Positions 34,658 through 45,959 of a DNA stretch of 64,000 nt are shown here, piece by piece. The translations under genes were made by a program, and so were the position numbers. The notes under the pieces are model-generated. The model was not told where the DNA came from. It ran no database searches and saw only the letters and a program-made list of their open reading frames with translations. This stretch comes from Siphonodentalium dalli (lineage: Eukaryota > Mollusca > Scaphopoda > Gadilida > Siphonodentaliidae): NCBI GenBank assembly GCA_032622095.1, contig CP136065.1:157301577-157365576 (forward strand). Reading direction: 5' to 3'. The stretch's first letter is position 1. Each line of letters starts with the position of its first letter.

Positions 34658-34765
34658 TGACACAGCTACTCCATGCCAGACTGTCTGGAGAACATGAACA
34701 GTACTCTTGGGAACAGTACTCTTGGTCTTGAAAGAGAATTTTACTGTCGGCATAACATTTTCATT

Positions 34766-35081
34766 GTCCCCCGACATTCCGTCGGAGGACAAAAGCAAAG
34801 ACCCTCGTCTATGCGTCCGCGCCTGTATTCTGTCATTTTCTAGTTAATTTTTTTTTAAACTTGGCACTTTAATATATCAACCAGCATGGGAACCTGCATT
34901 TTTGAGTTCGGTCGGACCCATTTTGGCGGAGTTATTGCCATTTTTCGACATAGAACCGTATATCCTGGGACGCATCTTTGTCCGAGCCTGTATTTCGTTA
35001 TCTTCCAGTCAATATTTATTTAAACTTGGTACAGATATCAACCAGCATGGGAACCAGATGAAGCCACCATGTCGGGGGACT
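34766..35081 (+). mobile_element. Short-TIR element enclosing 170-bp monomers
   Basis: GTCCCCCGACAT (34766-34777) and its perfect inverse ATGTCGGGGGAC (35070-35081) bound two monomers with 'aacttgg.ac...atatcaaccagcatgggaacc' and 'ggcggagttattgccatttttcgacatagaa'. The element at 49300-50232 has the same design. Confidence 0.65.
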
Positions 35082-35107
35082 CTGTGGCCGAGCGGCCTTT
35101 TATTGTA

Positions 35108-36700
35108 GGAGAGTAATATTATTCATAATGATGTTGGATGGATAAATCTCACCCGAGGGGCCAGATATTTGGGCCGGACACGAGGCTTGGTGAGGGTTAG
35201 ATTTTTCCATACCCACATCCCAGGTCATGATGAATTATTTTTCTTCCAACCCAAGAGCCTTATTCTGATTTTTTGCTTTATACCAGTCTTTGGCAAATTT
35301 CAGTAGGTTCGTTACTGTACATCTGGGGAGAAATCTGATACCATATTCGTGATTATTGTGGATGATTTTTGTATATACCAAAGGTATATATGGAAAAACA
35401 AAGCACTGGTAATGCGCAAGCAGGGTTAATACGTTAAAGTGAAATCAACATTGCTTGTGTGAAAACGACATGGCTATGTCATAACTTTGCACCTGCATGA
35501 ATTCCTAGAAACGCACGTATTGATATGAAGTCTTTACAAATAGACAAACTGTTTGCCATGGGAAATATCCCAATACCGGTACCATTAGACAAGTAAACAT
35601 GTTATAAAATTGTTAGTTTTACGATTTATTACAGCGATAATTTTTCAAAAGTGGAACTATTTCATTCGTCATTTGTGAAGGGTCTATTGTATGCATTTTG
35701 CTAAATGTACAAGTTCTGCCCATTTCTCTTTACTTCAGTTGTTTACTTAGGAAAATTTGCCTAACGTTTTATCGAATGTTTCACCCATATAGTTGTTTAT
35801 AGTTGTTTATAGTGCATTTTTATCCAACTCTTCATTTGCAAGTGGGCTTATGATGAAGGTTCTCTGTGCTTAACCAGTTGGAGGTACATCTCCATTTTCA
35901 TTAGTGTCCACAAATTCATCTATATTTGTTGATTTGAAATGTGAAGCGAAGCTATTGGTCGCCATTGACACAAGACATGATGATGGCTTTGTTAGAAAGT
36001 TGCCGCTCTTAAATAAATAGGTAAAGTAGGCATGTGGGTAGGGTGAGATAGCTGGTCATGCATCTATCTCACACATCTATCTCACATGGGCTGCCTGTGT
36101 TAAAATGTGGTGAAAGTGAAGTTACACCCAAGCAGATGTCTATCTCATATTATCGGTCATTGCTATGTCATATTGAACCATTAAGTTGTCCAATTAGCTG
36201 TGCCAAGACGTGAAATGTTTACATGAAAAAACCTTGCCAATTCAGCCGTTCGACAATGGTGCCTCGCCTAATATAATGCAAACAAACTTTAACATGCATC
36301 AGTATAGGAGGCCGCCCTGGCCCGGATCACTGAGCCAGCCCATGCCGGGCCAGCTAGCTTGCCCATATAAACACACCCTTAATTTTCTTTGACCTTATAT
36401 GTTACATGCATGGTTTAGTACTATAAAACTTTTGGACATGTCATTTACAACAATGTAAAATTTTGAGTGCTGTTATCAGGAATAATGAATGCGCGTACAT
36501 GATTTCTTATGATGGCGTTGTATTAATATTAACTTCGTACAATATTAATAGAAATACCATTGGATTATGAATCATTGCATTGCTTTTTGTAAAATTGTAA
36601 TTTACACAAAAGACGTTTCATTGTTTGTACCCTAAATGGATGGTTCCACTTTCTAGACATTCTGACTTATATTTTTCGATAATAATGGTCCTGTATATCA
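35108..36700. other. Gene-free stretch
   Basis: No exon, RNA gene or clear element was recognised. The open frame at 36210-36392 is short and has no supported features. Confidence 0.45.
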
Positions 36701-37112
36701 GAGTTTTTAGCTCACCTGAGATGAAGTCTCCGGTGGAGCTATAGTCATCACTCCTCGTCCGTCCAATCGTCCATCCGTCCATCAGTCCCATCCGTCCGTC
36801 CATCTGTCAACAATTCTTTGAACATCTTCTCTAGTGATGGGCGGTTAACCGAGAAAACAACTCGGTTTCGGTTTTTGACAATAAACCGAAAACCGACCGA
36901 CGCGATTCTGCTCAAACCGACATTACGTTTTTTTTTTATATGTTTATTTTTCACTTAAATCGACTTATTATACCTCCCCAGGTACTTATTAGTTGATATT
37001 GTTATCAAATTATCGTCCTCTCTGATCAATATTATATCGGAATGTGTCCATTTCGTCTCAGATATGTGTTGTTATAATATCGTAGGCGACTGTTTTTGTT
37101 CTTTTTCAAAAC

Positions 37113-37358
37113 ATGGCCGAACAAAATAACGAACAGGGTTCAACAAAAAGCCCTGTTTGGAGTAATTTTACGCTTCTAACTGGAGACGACTCCAAAAAAT
37201 GTCGCTGCTTAATATGTCATAAAAACGTTGTATCAGAGCATGCAAATACCAGCAACCTGGCCCGACAGTCGAAAACTAAACCAAGTAAATGGTATGAACA
37301 CTTTGATCGTCTGGACATTCCGATTAGAGCTGAAACGGTTAGACGGTTAACCGGTTAG
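37113..37358 (+). pseudogene. BED-type zinc finger fragment of a hAT transposase
   Basis: The 81-residue frame has, from residue about 13, KSPVWSNFTLL, then CRCLICHKNVVS and NTSNLARQ. This is the aromatic-pair plus CxxC start of a BED (ZBED) DNA-binding finger, normally closed by a His pair after NTSNLxxH. Here the HxxxH part is lost, probably by a small frameshift near 37265. The frame then runs into the nested element; after its removal a stop follows at once. The transposase body is absent, so it is non-functional. Host gene status is very unlikely given the TSD-bounded context. Confidence 0.75.
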
Positions 37359-38666
37359 CATCCGGTTAGCGACGTAACCGGTTAGAAAAAAATGAACCGG
37401 ACGTAACCGCATCCCGTCGTCAGTTGAATGTGAACGTGAATAATCCTCAAAATATTAGGTTAAATGATGCAAAACTAATACTAAATCCTGTGTCACCGAT
37501 AGTAGAGTGCAACGCGGTAGTATCAGATACTTAGTAGCAATTCTCGAACTGTCTGGAAGTGTCGGTGACCTTCAATCAATTCCGACCCTTTGAAGTTTTC
37601 TCTGATCTTCCGACAAAAGCACGTGTGCAGTCACTGTGTATCAAGTCTGAATGCACACAAGGAAGTGACAACGTAAAAGTGGCGTTGTGTGGCAATGCGT
37701 GCTTTCGTAACTTAAAAGTTAATACTGCACGAAGCAACATGGATTCAAATTGAAATCACACCACGACATACTAAAACTGTTTTACAGTGTGGTTTATAAA
37801 AACTATGTAAGTCGACAAAGTTTGAGGATTGAGATCAGCTGCACAATGTCTTCACTCTTCCCGTTCTTCCTCCCTGTTGTGATCTAATATGATCAATTCA
37901 ATTGAGTGACCAAACAGACATCGTAGTTGAAGCAACCCAAAACTTCTTCAATGATCTTCCCTTTTATCAAGGAAATTGATGCTCCATGCTACTCTGTAAC
38001 TGGTTGTGCCTGTGGGACTAATTGACACTCAATTTGGCAGTAATTTCTATATGTTAAGTGATTGCATACTAAAACCGAAACCGAGGTTTTTTTTACCAAA
38101 AAAAACCGAAACCGAAACGTAAATTCTATAACCTTCCAACACTAGTGTCCGCGATCATGATACCGACGAATAGCTCGAATACTGAATAGGACTGCGAGTC
38201 TGACCTAACTGACCTTCCTCTATAGTTATTACTTTCTTGTCTTTAAATATAATTCATTGGAGGATATACCAATGATAATGATAGATTACAGATCTTTAAT
38301 ATATAGATTTGTTACTCGTTTACCAATACCCATACTATTGTTACTCGTTTTACAAATGCCCAAACATATGCTGATCACGGCAAGTAAGCGATCCCTCCTG
38401 CCATTCACAAATTTCACTTGCTCATTCCCCATCACGAGAGCCAGCAAAAGAACAGTGAATTCGTGTTTTTGAATATCGTTAAATGCCGTGAATAAGGTCT
38501 TTATTTCAGCTACTATTTCTCACCTAGGTTTGTCCCTGGAGCATGGCATAATGTCGACATAATTAGTGTGAGAGAAGTCCGCTAGAAATTAGCGGTTAAC
38601 CGGTTGAAATCCGGTTAACCCCGATGGTTAACCGGTTAGAAGAATGGGTCAACCGTTTCAGTTCTA
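37325..38666. mobile_element. Nested hAT-like element, TSD ATTCCGAT
   Basis: ATTCCGAT is duplicated at 37317-37324 and 38667-38674. The ends are TAGAGCTGAAACGGTTAGAC and the inverse (…GGTCAACCGTTTCAGTTCTA). Both subterminal regions are rich in GGTTAACCGGTTAG (about 37340-37410 and 38585-38640). No coding capacity is seen. Inside lies the end of a third hAT family at about 38060-38145. Confidence 0.9.
38060..38145. mobile_element. Solo end of a third hAT family
   Basis: AAACCGAAACCGAGG....AAACCGAAACCGAAACG leads to CCTTCCAACACTA, whose inverse TAGTGTTGGAAGG is a typical hAT terminus. Its internal repeats resemble those of the outer element's right end. I found no matching left end. Confidence 0.5.
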
Positions 38667-39947
38667 ATTCCGATGTGACGTAATCTGGGCAAACCATGTG
38701 CAGCTTGTAAACTATGTCGCAACATCAATCACAGACATCAAAGCGATCACACCGCAGTCATTGAATGTGGGTCAATCATGCACGTGTCAATAATTGTTAC
38801 ACAGTCAGGTCAAGGACCACACTGTTTGTGAATTTGCTGTCTGCGGTTGAATTCTCAGATACTATAATGCATATAATATGATAAATATGTTTTAAACATG
38901 TCAGAAAGGGATGAACATTGAACAGTGAAGATGGGGGTGTTTATTTTTTTAAACACCGAATTGTATCATCTTTATGATCTTATCGCATTGGATTCATTTT
39001 GCGTCGGCATTTTGTCCCGTTGTTTACCGGTGATCGCAGTTCCTTCCTCAAATATTCAACGTTATTGGGACATTATTGACTCTAATTACGGTTACTTTGA
39101 AAGTATATACTCAAATTGTATTATTTCAGTATAATTTCACTATCTAGTATAAAAAACCGAAAACCGAACCGAAACCGAGGTTTTTTCTCCCAAAAAAAAC
39201 GAAACCGAACGTAAAAAATCAAAACCGCCCTCTAATCTTCTCCTCTGGAACCGTAATGCCGAATTGGTTCATATTTGGTGTGGATGTTCCCTAGGTGACT
39301 CATATTGAGATTTGTTCAAATGAGGACACTGGGTCAAATAGTTCCGAAGCCAGTCCCATAACTCTGTAATTCTTACATCGACTTCTTCTCAAATTTCATT
39401 GGGCGAATGGGTTCATATTTGGTACAAAGGATCCTTGGGGGACTGTTAGTCAGATTTGTTCAAATGAGGTCACTTGATCGATTGTGGGCGGAGCCAGTGA
39501 CATAACTAAAAAAAAATTTTTTTTGAATTTTCACCTTACTCAATTTAACAAACAAAAAATTGATTTTTTATTCATTTTATAAAATTGGAAAAAAGTGACA
39601 CCATTATAACATCTGCAGAGTTATGAAACTTTAATTTTTAATCTTCTGAAATTACAGAAATATTCCAATACCCATCCCCCTCCCACATGGCCCAGACCCA
39701 CCCCACCCTGTGGTGGCCTGCACCCAATCAACATCCCTTTCAACGGATACCATTTCCAGCTGCCAACTTTAATACCTGTTCTATTAAAGTTGCAGATATC
39801 TCTTTGTGGATAGACATAGAGAAACACAGGTCATTAATCTAGATTAGAATATGTCACTGACAGCTTGTATAAACATACTGCTAGAAATTTTAAACAAACT
39901 GCCTGAATTTAGTGTGTCTGACATGGCAAATAGCATGCCTGTCATTT

Positions 39948-40040
39948 GCAGAATGAGGGCCCCAGAGGGTGAATTTAGTGATGCTATCCCACACAGCAGG
40001 CTAGCATCACCAAATTCACCCTCTGGAGACCTAATTCTGC
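39948..40040. mobile_element. Short hairpin MITE (GCAGAATGAGG family)
   Basis: GCAGAATGAGG.CCCCAGAGGG and TGAATTTAGTGATGCTA on the left are matched in inverse on the right, giving a 93-bp near-palindrome. Other copies are 44148-44240 and diverged ones near 55152-55235 and 55623-55715. Confidence 0.75.
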
Positions 40041-40239
40041 TTAGTCCTCATCTTCTGGGAAGTATCTATAGTATCAAATTAACATTGTTGTTAGTTACAT
40101 TTCCCTTCTAGGATGTTTCTATATCCCCTAATTTTGCAGAAGATAAAATTCATAATTGAGGTGCCCAATGGGTGAACATCAATTTCAACTGGGGAACTTC
40201 AATCTTATCCTAGGTCTGCCATAGCAGTTGAGGGCCTTA

Positions 40240-40887
40240 GGTAGCAGTACACGATTTCACGGGTTGTAGGTCGTCTGAAAAATAGAAATATAAGTATCTG
40301 GGGGGCATAACGGCCAGTGTAGCCTGTGTTAACTGTGTCATTACTGGTTTGAAGGTTTATTTATTTTACAAAACTGGGAAAGTTCTCAAAAAAGTGAAAA
40401 ATTTGGATACGCAACAGGGTTTTCGTATTCAGTGAAGGCCAACTCTGTGTTATTGATTACAGGAAAATAGCCCGATTTCTCTCCCCTGAATTCTGTCATC
40501 TGGGCTCGCAAGACTTTTTTTTCAAATTGATACGATAACTTTTTTTCTATTTCAAATATTTCTCAGCTCTAGCATAGCTCTATCAGGTGGAAGAATCTTA
40601 TTTACTGACATTCGCTCTATCATGGTCTGTTTTTGGGTTGAAAATGGCCAATTTGAGTAAAAAAATGGGTAAAATTGAGCGGTTCGTGTGTGCTAACCAA
40701 GGGGCATAACTCAATGACAAACTGTACGAAGAACCAAAAGTACATTTATATGATTACACCTAAAATTTCTGTCGAAATTAAAACATGCTCGATTGGATAT
40801 ATGCCAACGATAATGGCTTAGCATTGATTTGAAGTACAGTAACCCCTCCCAGGTTGGCAAAATTGCTGGAAATCGTGTATTGCTACC
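40240..40887. mobile_element. TIR element M, copy A (648 bp)
   Basis: The ends are GGTAGCAGTACACGATTTC and the inverse GAAATCGTGTATTGCTACC (two mismatches). Outside them are TTA on the left (40237-40239) and TTAA on the right. The interior has no ORF. Copy B at 43517-44144 is nearly identical but lacks about 20 bp (atatatgccaacgataatgg, near 40797-40817). The TTA duplication with GG ends could be Harbinger-like. Confidence 0.8.
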
Positions 40888-41723
40888 TTAAAGAGACATA
40901 TCAAATTGGATAAATTAGTGAAAATCTACTGAAACATTTTATCTTTCCTATCTTCGTGTCTGAGTTACTATTGACAGTTTCTATTTATGACTGTTCTCGG
41001 AATTAGGTGCATTTGCTTGTAGAGTATTTGTATCAGAGGCTGTAAACTTTGATAGTATGGGTTCACATTTGGGGGGGGGGGGGGGGTTGGTTATGTGATT
41101 ATATATGCATCAGTTACTCTGTACGATTCGTTTCGAGTGGTGCGGGTTTGTGTAATTACATAAAATTGACATTAATTTAATGAAACGTGTTGCCACGCAA
41201 ACATTTCAACAATGGATTTCCTTGGATACCTGGTGTGAAAAGCCATATTAATGTTGGTTATTTAGTCTTGGTCGTGTTTCCGAATGACCGAGTAATGTCA
41301 ATATGTATATTGGAGAGGGGGTAAAGTCAGCTACTGAGTTATCACGAACAGCGCGTGAGCACCAGCACAATAAAAATGGTATATAAGATTCCATAAATAA
41401 TTAAATAGTGTGATTTCAACTTGACAATTAAGACATTGAATGTACACCGACCGGCCAAATAAACATGGTTCACATTTTGGGGGAGGGGTGATTATATATG
41501 CATTAGTTATTCCCTAAGATTTGTTTGGAATTTTGTTGCGTTCTTACATGTTTATGACTGACCACATAAAAGTGATTTGCATGTAACGAAATGTGTTGCT
41601 AAGGGAACATCCCAACAATGAAACTCCTCGGATACCACCTACGAATAGGCGTATTGATTGATATTGGTCATTCGGTCTTGGTCGTGTTTCCAAATAACCA
41701 AATACATTGTCTCTTAACATATT

Positions 41724-41768
<45 letters not shown>

Positions 41769-42153
41769 GACAAGAACATTGTCTTAACATATGCGGGGGA
41801 GGATGGGGGGGGGGGGGGGGTGCTGGCTAGTAAATAACCACAGTGCATATGCTTTGGTCAGCAGAATACAGATGTAATATGTCTGTTCAGACTGCCTTTT
41901 TGACTGGGATGTTTAGTTTTAAGGTGGTGGGCATGATGTCACATTTATAATTTAACTGTTTTTTTTTTTTTCGCTATAACCAATAATTTGGGTGAATTTG
42001 GTTCATTTTTATTGAAACCACACTACTTATATTGACCTTATTTCCCATTCGCACTGAAGAAACACCATATGTGTTATATATCAAAGTTATCGGTGTACGT
42101 CAGAGACTTAACTGGACATTTGCGCGTTGAAGGGGGATAACTCTATTTTTCCT
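40888..42153. repeat. Tandem unit U, first copy (about 1.27 kb)
   Basis: It starts TTAAAGAGACATATCAAATT and ends ...gataactctatttttcct. It contains two diverged subunits beginning 'ggttcacattt.gggg' (about 41060 and 41467), each ending '..cttggtcgtgtttcc.aat.acc'. There is a G run of 43 bases (41725-41767) and a second G-rich tract (about 41797-41820). It lacks about 95 bp present in copy two near 42327-42420. No ORF is supported. Confidence 0.85.
41725..41767. repeat. Poly-G tract, 43 bases
   Basis: This is an uninterrupted G run. The matching tracts in the second unit are 43085-43129 (45 G) and 43153-43180 (28 G). Confidence 0.9.
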
Positions 42154-43083
42154 TTAAAGAGACATATCAAATTGGATAAATTAGTGAAAATCTACTGAAA
42201 CATTTTATCTTTCCTATCTTCTTGTCTGAGTTACTATTGACAGTTTCTATTTATGACTGTTCTCGGAATTAGGTGCATTTGCTTGTAGAGTATTTGTATC
42301 AGAGGCTGTAAACTTTGATAGTATGGATTCCAGCTTGACAAGTCACTGAATGATCACACCGACAGGGCAAAAAACAAATTCAACGTATGTCTGCTATCGA
42401 TAAAAAAAACATTCCGGTTCACATTTGGGGGGGGGGGGGGGGGGGGTTGGTTATGTGATTATATATGCATCAGTTACTCTGTACGATTCGTTTCGAGTGG
42501 TGCGGGTTTGTGTAATTACATAAAATTGACATTAATTTAATGAAACGTGTTGCCACGCAAACATTTCAACAATGGATTTCCTTGGATACCTGGTGTGAAA
42601 AGCCATATTAATGTTGGTTATTTAGTCTTGGTCGTGTTTCCGAATGACCGAGTAATGTCAATATGTATATTGGAGAGGGGGTAAAGTCAGCTACTGAGTT
42701 ATCACGAACAGCGCGTGAGCACCAGCACAATAAAAATGGTATATAAGATTCCATAAATAATTAAATAGTGTGATTTCAACTTGACAATTAAGACATTGAA
42801 TGTACACCGACCGGCCAAATAAACATGGTTCACATTTTGGGGGAGGGGTGATTATATATGCATTAGTTATTCCCTACGATTTGTTTGGAATTTTGTTGCG
42901 TTCTTACATGTTTATGACTGACCACATAAAAGTGATTTGCATATAACGAAATGTGTTGCTAAGGGAACATCCCAACAATGAAACTCCTCGGATACCACCT
43001 ACGAATAGGCGTATTGATTGATATTGGTCATTCGGTCTTGGTCGTGTTTCCAAATAACCAAATACATTGTCTCTTAACATATT

Positions 43084-43131
<48 letters not shown>

Positions 43132-43512
43132 AAGAACATTGTCTTAACATGCGGGGGGGGGGGGGGGGGGGGGGGGGGGGTGCTGGCTAATAAATAACCA
43201 CAGTGCATATGCTTTGGTCAGCAGAATACAGATGTAATATGTCTGTTCAGACTGCCTTTTTGACTGGGATGTTTAGTTTCAAGGTGGTGGGCATGATGTC
43301 ACATTTATAATTTAACTTTTTTTTTTTTTCCGCTATAACCAATAATTTGGGTGAATTTGGTTCATTTTTATTGAAACCACACTACTTATATTGACCTTAT
43401 TTCCCATTCGCACTGAAGAAACACCATATGTGTTATATATCAAAGTTATCGGTGTACGTCAGAGACTTAACTGGACATTTGCGCGTTGAAGGGGGATAAC
43501 TCTATTTTTCCT
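42154..43512. repeat. Tandem unit U, second copy (about 1.36 kb)
   Basis: It is almost identical to the first copy, differing mainly in poly-G lengths, one 95-bp insertion and scattered single bases. It is followed by TTAA and element M copy B. The 70-residue frame at 42978-43190 reads the G runs as polyglycine and is not a gene. Confidence 0.9.
43085..43180. repeat. Two long poly-G tracts (45 and 28 bases)
   Basis: The two G runs are separated by 'acaagaacattgtcttaacatgc'. Runs of this length could fold as G-quadruplexes. Confidence 0.9.
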
Positions 43513-43516
43513 TTAA

Positions 43517-44144
43517 GGTAGCAGTACACGATTTCACGGGTTGTAGGTCGTCTGAAAAATAGAAATATAAGTATCTGGGGGGCATAACGGCCAGTGTAGC
43601 CTGTGTTAACTGTGTCATTACTGGTTTGAAGGTTTATTTATTTTACAAAACTGGGAAAGTTCTCAAAAAAGTGAAAAATTTGGATACGCAACAGGGTTTT
43701 CGTATTCAGTGAAGGCCAACTCTGTGTTATTGATTACAGGAAAATAGCCCGATTTCTCTCCCCTGAATTCTGTCATCTGGGCTCGCAAGACTTTTTTTTC
43801 AAATTGATACGATAACTTTTTTTCTATTTCAAATATTTCTCAGCTCTAGCATAGCTCTATCAGGTGGAAGAATCTTATTTACTGACATTCGCTCTATCAT
43901 GGTCTGTTTTTGGGTTGAAAATGGCCAATTTGAGTAAAAAAATGGGTAAAATTGAGCGGTTCGTGTGTGCTAACCAAGGGGCATAACTCAATGACAAACT
44001 GTACGAAGAACCAAAAGTACATTTATATGATTACACCTAAAATTTCTGTCGAAATTAAAACATGCTCGATTGGCTTAGCATTGATTTGAAGTACAGTAAC
44101 CCCTCCCAGGTTGGCAAAATTGCTGGAAATCGTGTATTGCTACC
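43517..44144. mobile_element. TIR element M, copy B (628 bp)
   Basis: It has the same ends and interior as copy A and the same orientation. TTAA lies before it and TTA after it. The 93-bp hairpin MITE follows directly. Confidence 0.8.
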
Positions 44145-44147
44145 TTA

Positions 44148-44240
44148 GCAGAATGAGGTCCCCAGAGGGTGAATTTAGTGATGCTAGCCCACTGTGCAGG
44201 ATAGCGTCGTAAAGTAACCCTCTGGGGGACCTCATTCTGC
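44148..44240. mobile_element. Short hairpin MITE (GCAGAATGAGG family), second copy
   Basis: GCAGAATGAGGTCCCCAGAG and the inverse CTCTGGGGGACCTCATTCTGC bound a 93-bp near-palindrome that directly abuts element M copy B. Confidence 0.75.
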
Positions 44241-44292
44241 AAATGACAGACACACTATCACACTATTTCAAGGCTTGATTGTATAATACATT

Positions 44293-45010
44293 GTGTTGCT
44301 TGAGGCCAGACACATACAATGTAGGAATAGGCACACTATTTGCAGGCTTGCTCCTTTGGTGATTGTGATTCAGATTTGTTCAATCAGGGTCACCAGGTCA
44401 AGTAGGTGCAAGGCCAGCTACATTACTCTTTCTCTTTGCATAGTAATTCATGATGTGTCTTCTATGCAAGAATCAAATGGCCTATTTTGCTTATATTTGG
44501 TATGAAATTACCTTGGGTGACAGATTTGTGAAAATGGGATCACAAAGTCAAATAAGGGCAGAGCCAGAGACTTAACTATTTCACTACATAGTAATTCTTA
44601 AAATATGTTTGCAAGAACTATTGGCTTATTTAGCATGGAATGTTCTTCCTTGACTGCAATTCAGATTTTTAAAAATGGGGTCACCTGGTCAAATAGGGGC
44701 CAAACGAAGGACAGTTTCCCTCTTTATATGCTTCCTTCACAAGGACCATCAGGTCTATTTTACTGATATTTATGATATGTATGAAGGGTTCTTTGGTGTC
44801 TGGGATTCAAATTTATTCAGATGGGGTCACCAGGTTAAATAGAGTGGGACCAGGGACATAACTATATGTCTCTATAGTAATTCTTAAAATGTCTTCTCAA
44901 GAGAGGTTGGACTATTTAGCTTACATATAGTATGGAGCAATAAGGAGGATCCTTTAGTGACTGAGATTCAGATTTGTTAAAATGAGGTCAACCTGTCAAG
45001 AAATGGCGGG
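44293..45010 (+). repeat. Tandem array, monomer about 175 bp
   Basis: Four to five diverged monomers share 'cagatttgttcaa.atggggtcacc.ggtcaaatag', 'agggacataact' and 'tagtaattcttaaaatgt'. They belong to the same family as the repeat at 39250-39580. Confidence 0.8.
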
Positions 45011-45959
45011 GCTATGGGGAGTTAACACTTTTGTGTCTAATAAAATCATTGAAATACCAAATTCATTAAAACATCTACCTTGGAACCACCTGACTGATTA
45101 ATCTGACATACATGTATTGTGTTTTGGGTCCATGGATAATTGGGCCTCAAACATGTCTAAATGGTTTTATAAAAAGGCGCTTGTGAGATTGGAAATTTCC
45201 AACAATTGAGAAAGTTTAACGTGTCAGTTGTGAAATTCCAACTTAAGACTTGGGAGTCTGTAGCCCGGTTGGAGGGGACTTGTTGAGCTGGAGCAGGGGG
45301 TGATCAGTAGTGTACAGTTGGTACTTTCAAGGTGGATTTTCACCAATCTACATGTACATAGTCTCTCTAGCCACATATCCTGTTTAGAGCTATTTCTTTT
45401 AAAGTGATTATGAAAAGTTCTGACTGTTGTGGTCTCCAGAGTCCCAGTCTTATCAGTCTTTGCAGTCTGGTGAGCGACCCCAGTCATTGACTGTCTTGTT
45501 TGTCATTCATTTGGAATATAGTTTCATAATACAATTTATTGCTCAAGATATGGTTCAGCACGTAAGAATTTCTTTGGTCTTTGTTATTGCTATGTGTTCT
45601 CTGCAGACATTAGCAATAGTGCTTTAGCACCCAGCTAACTTTCTATGTAAGTTGAATGAGTGACTTGATCCTCATCAAGCCATTTCTGAAGGCTTATAAA
45701 TGACTCATTGATGGATGTGTCTGCCTTTTTAGACCTATCGTATTGCACGCAGAATTGATTATTCCACTTTCTGGACATTGTGACTTCCATTTTGTATCAT
45801 CTATGATATATGGCCCTGCAGGCAAATTTTTCAGTAAAATCAAATCAGCAGAGATATTGGTTTGACTAAAAGGGCTGTTTATATTATCCCTGGCAGGCAG
45901 GTTCAAGAAACATTGCTCAGAGGTCACAGAATTTTATACATCGTCAAACGGTCCTTCAG

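Larger units (their letters stand above)
36832..39234. mobile_element. hAT transposon remnant with BED finger, TSD ATCTTCTC
   Basis: ATCTTCTC is duplicated at 36824-36831 and 39235-39242. The ends are TAGTGATGGGCGGTTAACCG and the inverse of TAGAGGGCGGTTTTGATT. Subterminal CGGTTTCGGTTTT repeats lie on both sides (about 36860-36915 and 39155-39215). It encodes only a BED-type zinc finger piece (37113-37358) and no transposase catalytic domain. A second hAT-like element has inserted at 37325, so the host element itself is only about 1.05 kb. Confidence 0.9.
36714..39580 (+). repeat. TTTTTAGCTCACCTGAG repeat, split by a hAT element
   Basis: The left part (36708-36831) has the phrase gctcacctgagatgaagtctccggtggagcta followed by CCGTCCATCCGTCC units. 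The right part (39235-39580) continues with 'cctctggaaccgtaatgccgaattggttcatatttggt' and a second related monomer. Joining them across one copy of ATCTTCTC gives a continuous mollusc-type repeat, which I recognise from oyster and other mollusc introns. The monomers match those at 44293-45010. Confidence 0.75.

Noticed and set aside
42978-43190. Glycine-rich protein
   Set aside because: Polyglycine comes from the poly-G tracts in unit U.
45438-45470. Micro-exon between tctccag and gtgagc
   Set aside because: About 30 bases open in any frame carry no information; splice-like borders of this quality occur by chance in 64 kb.
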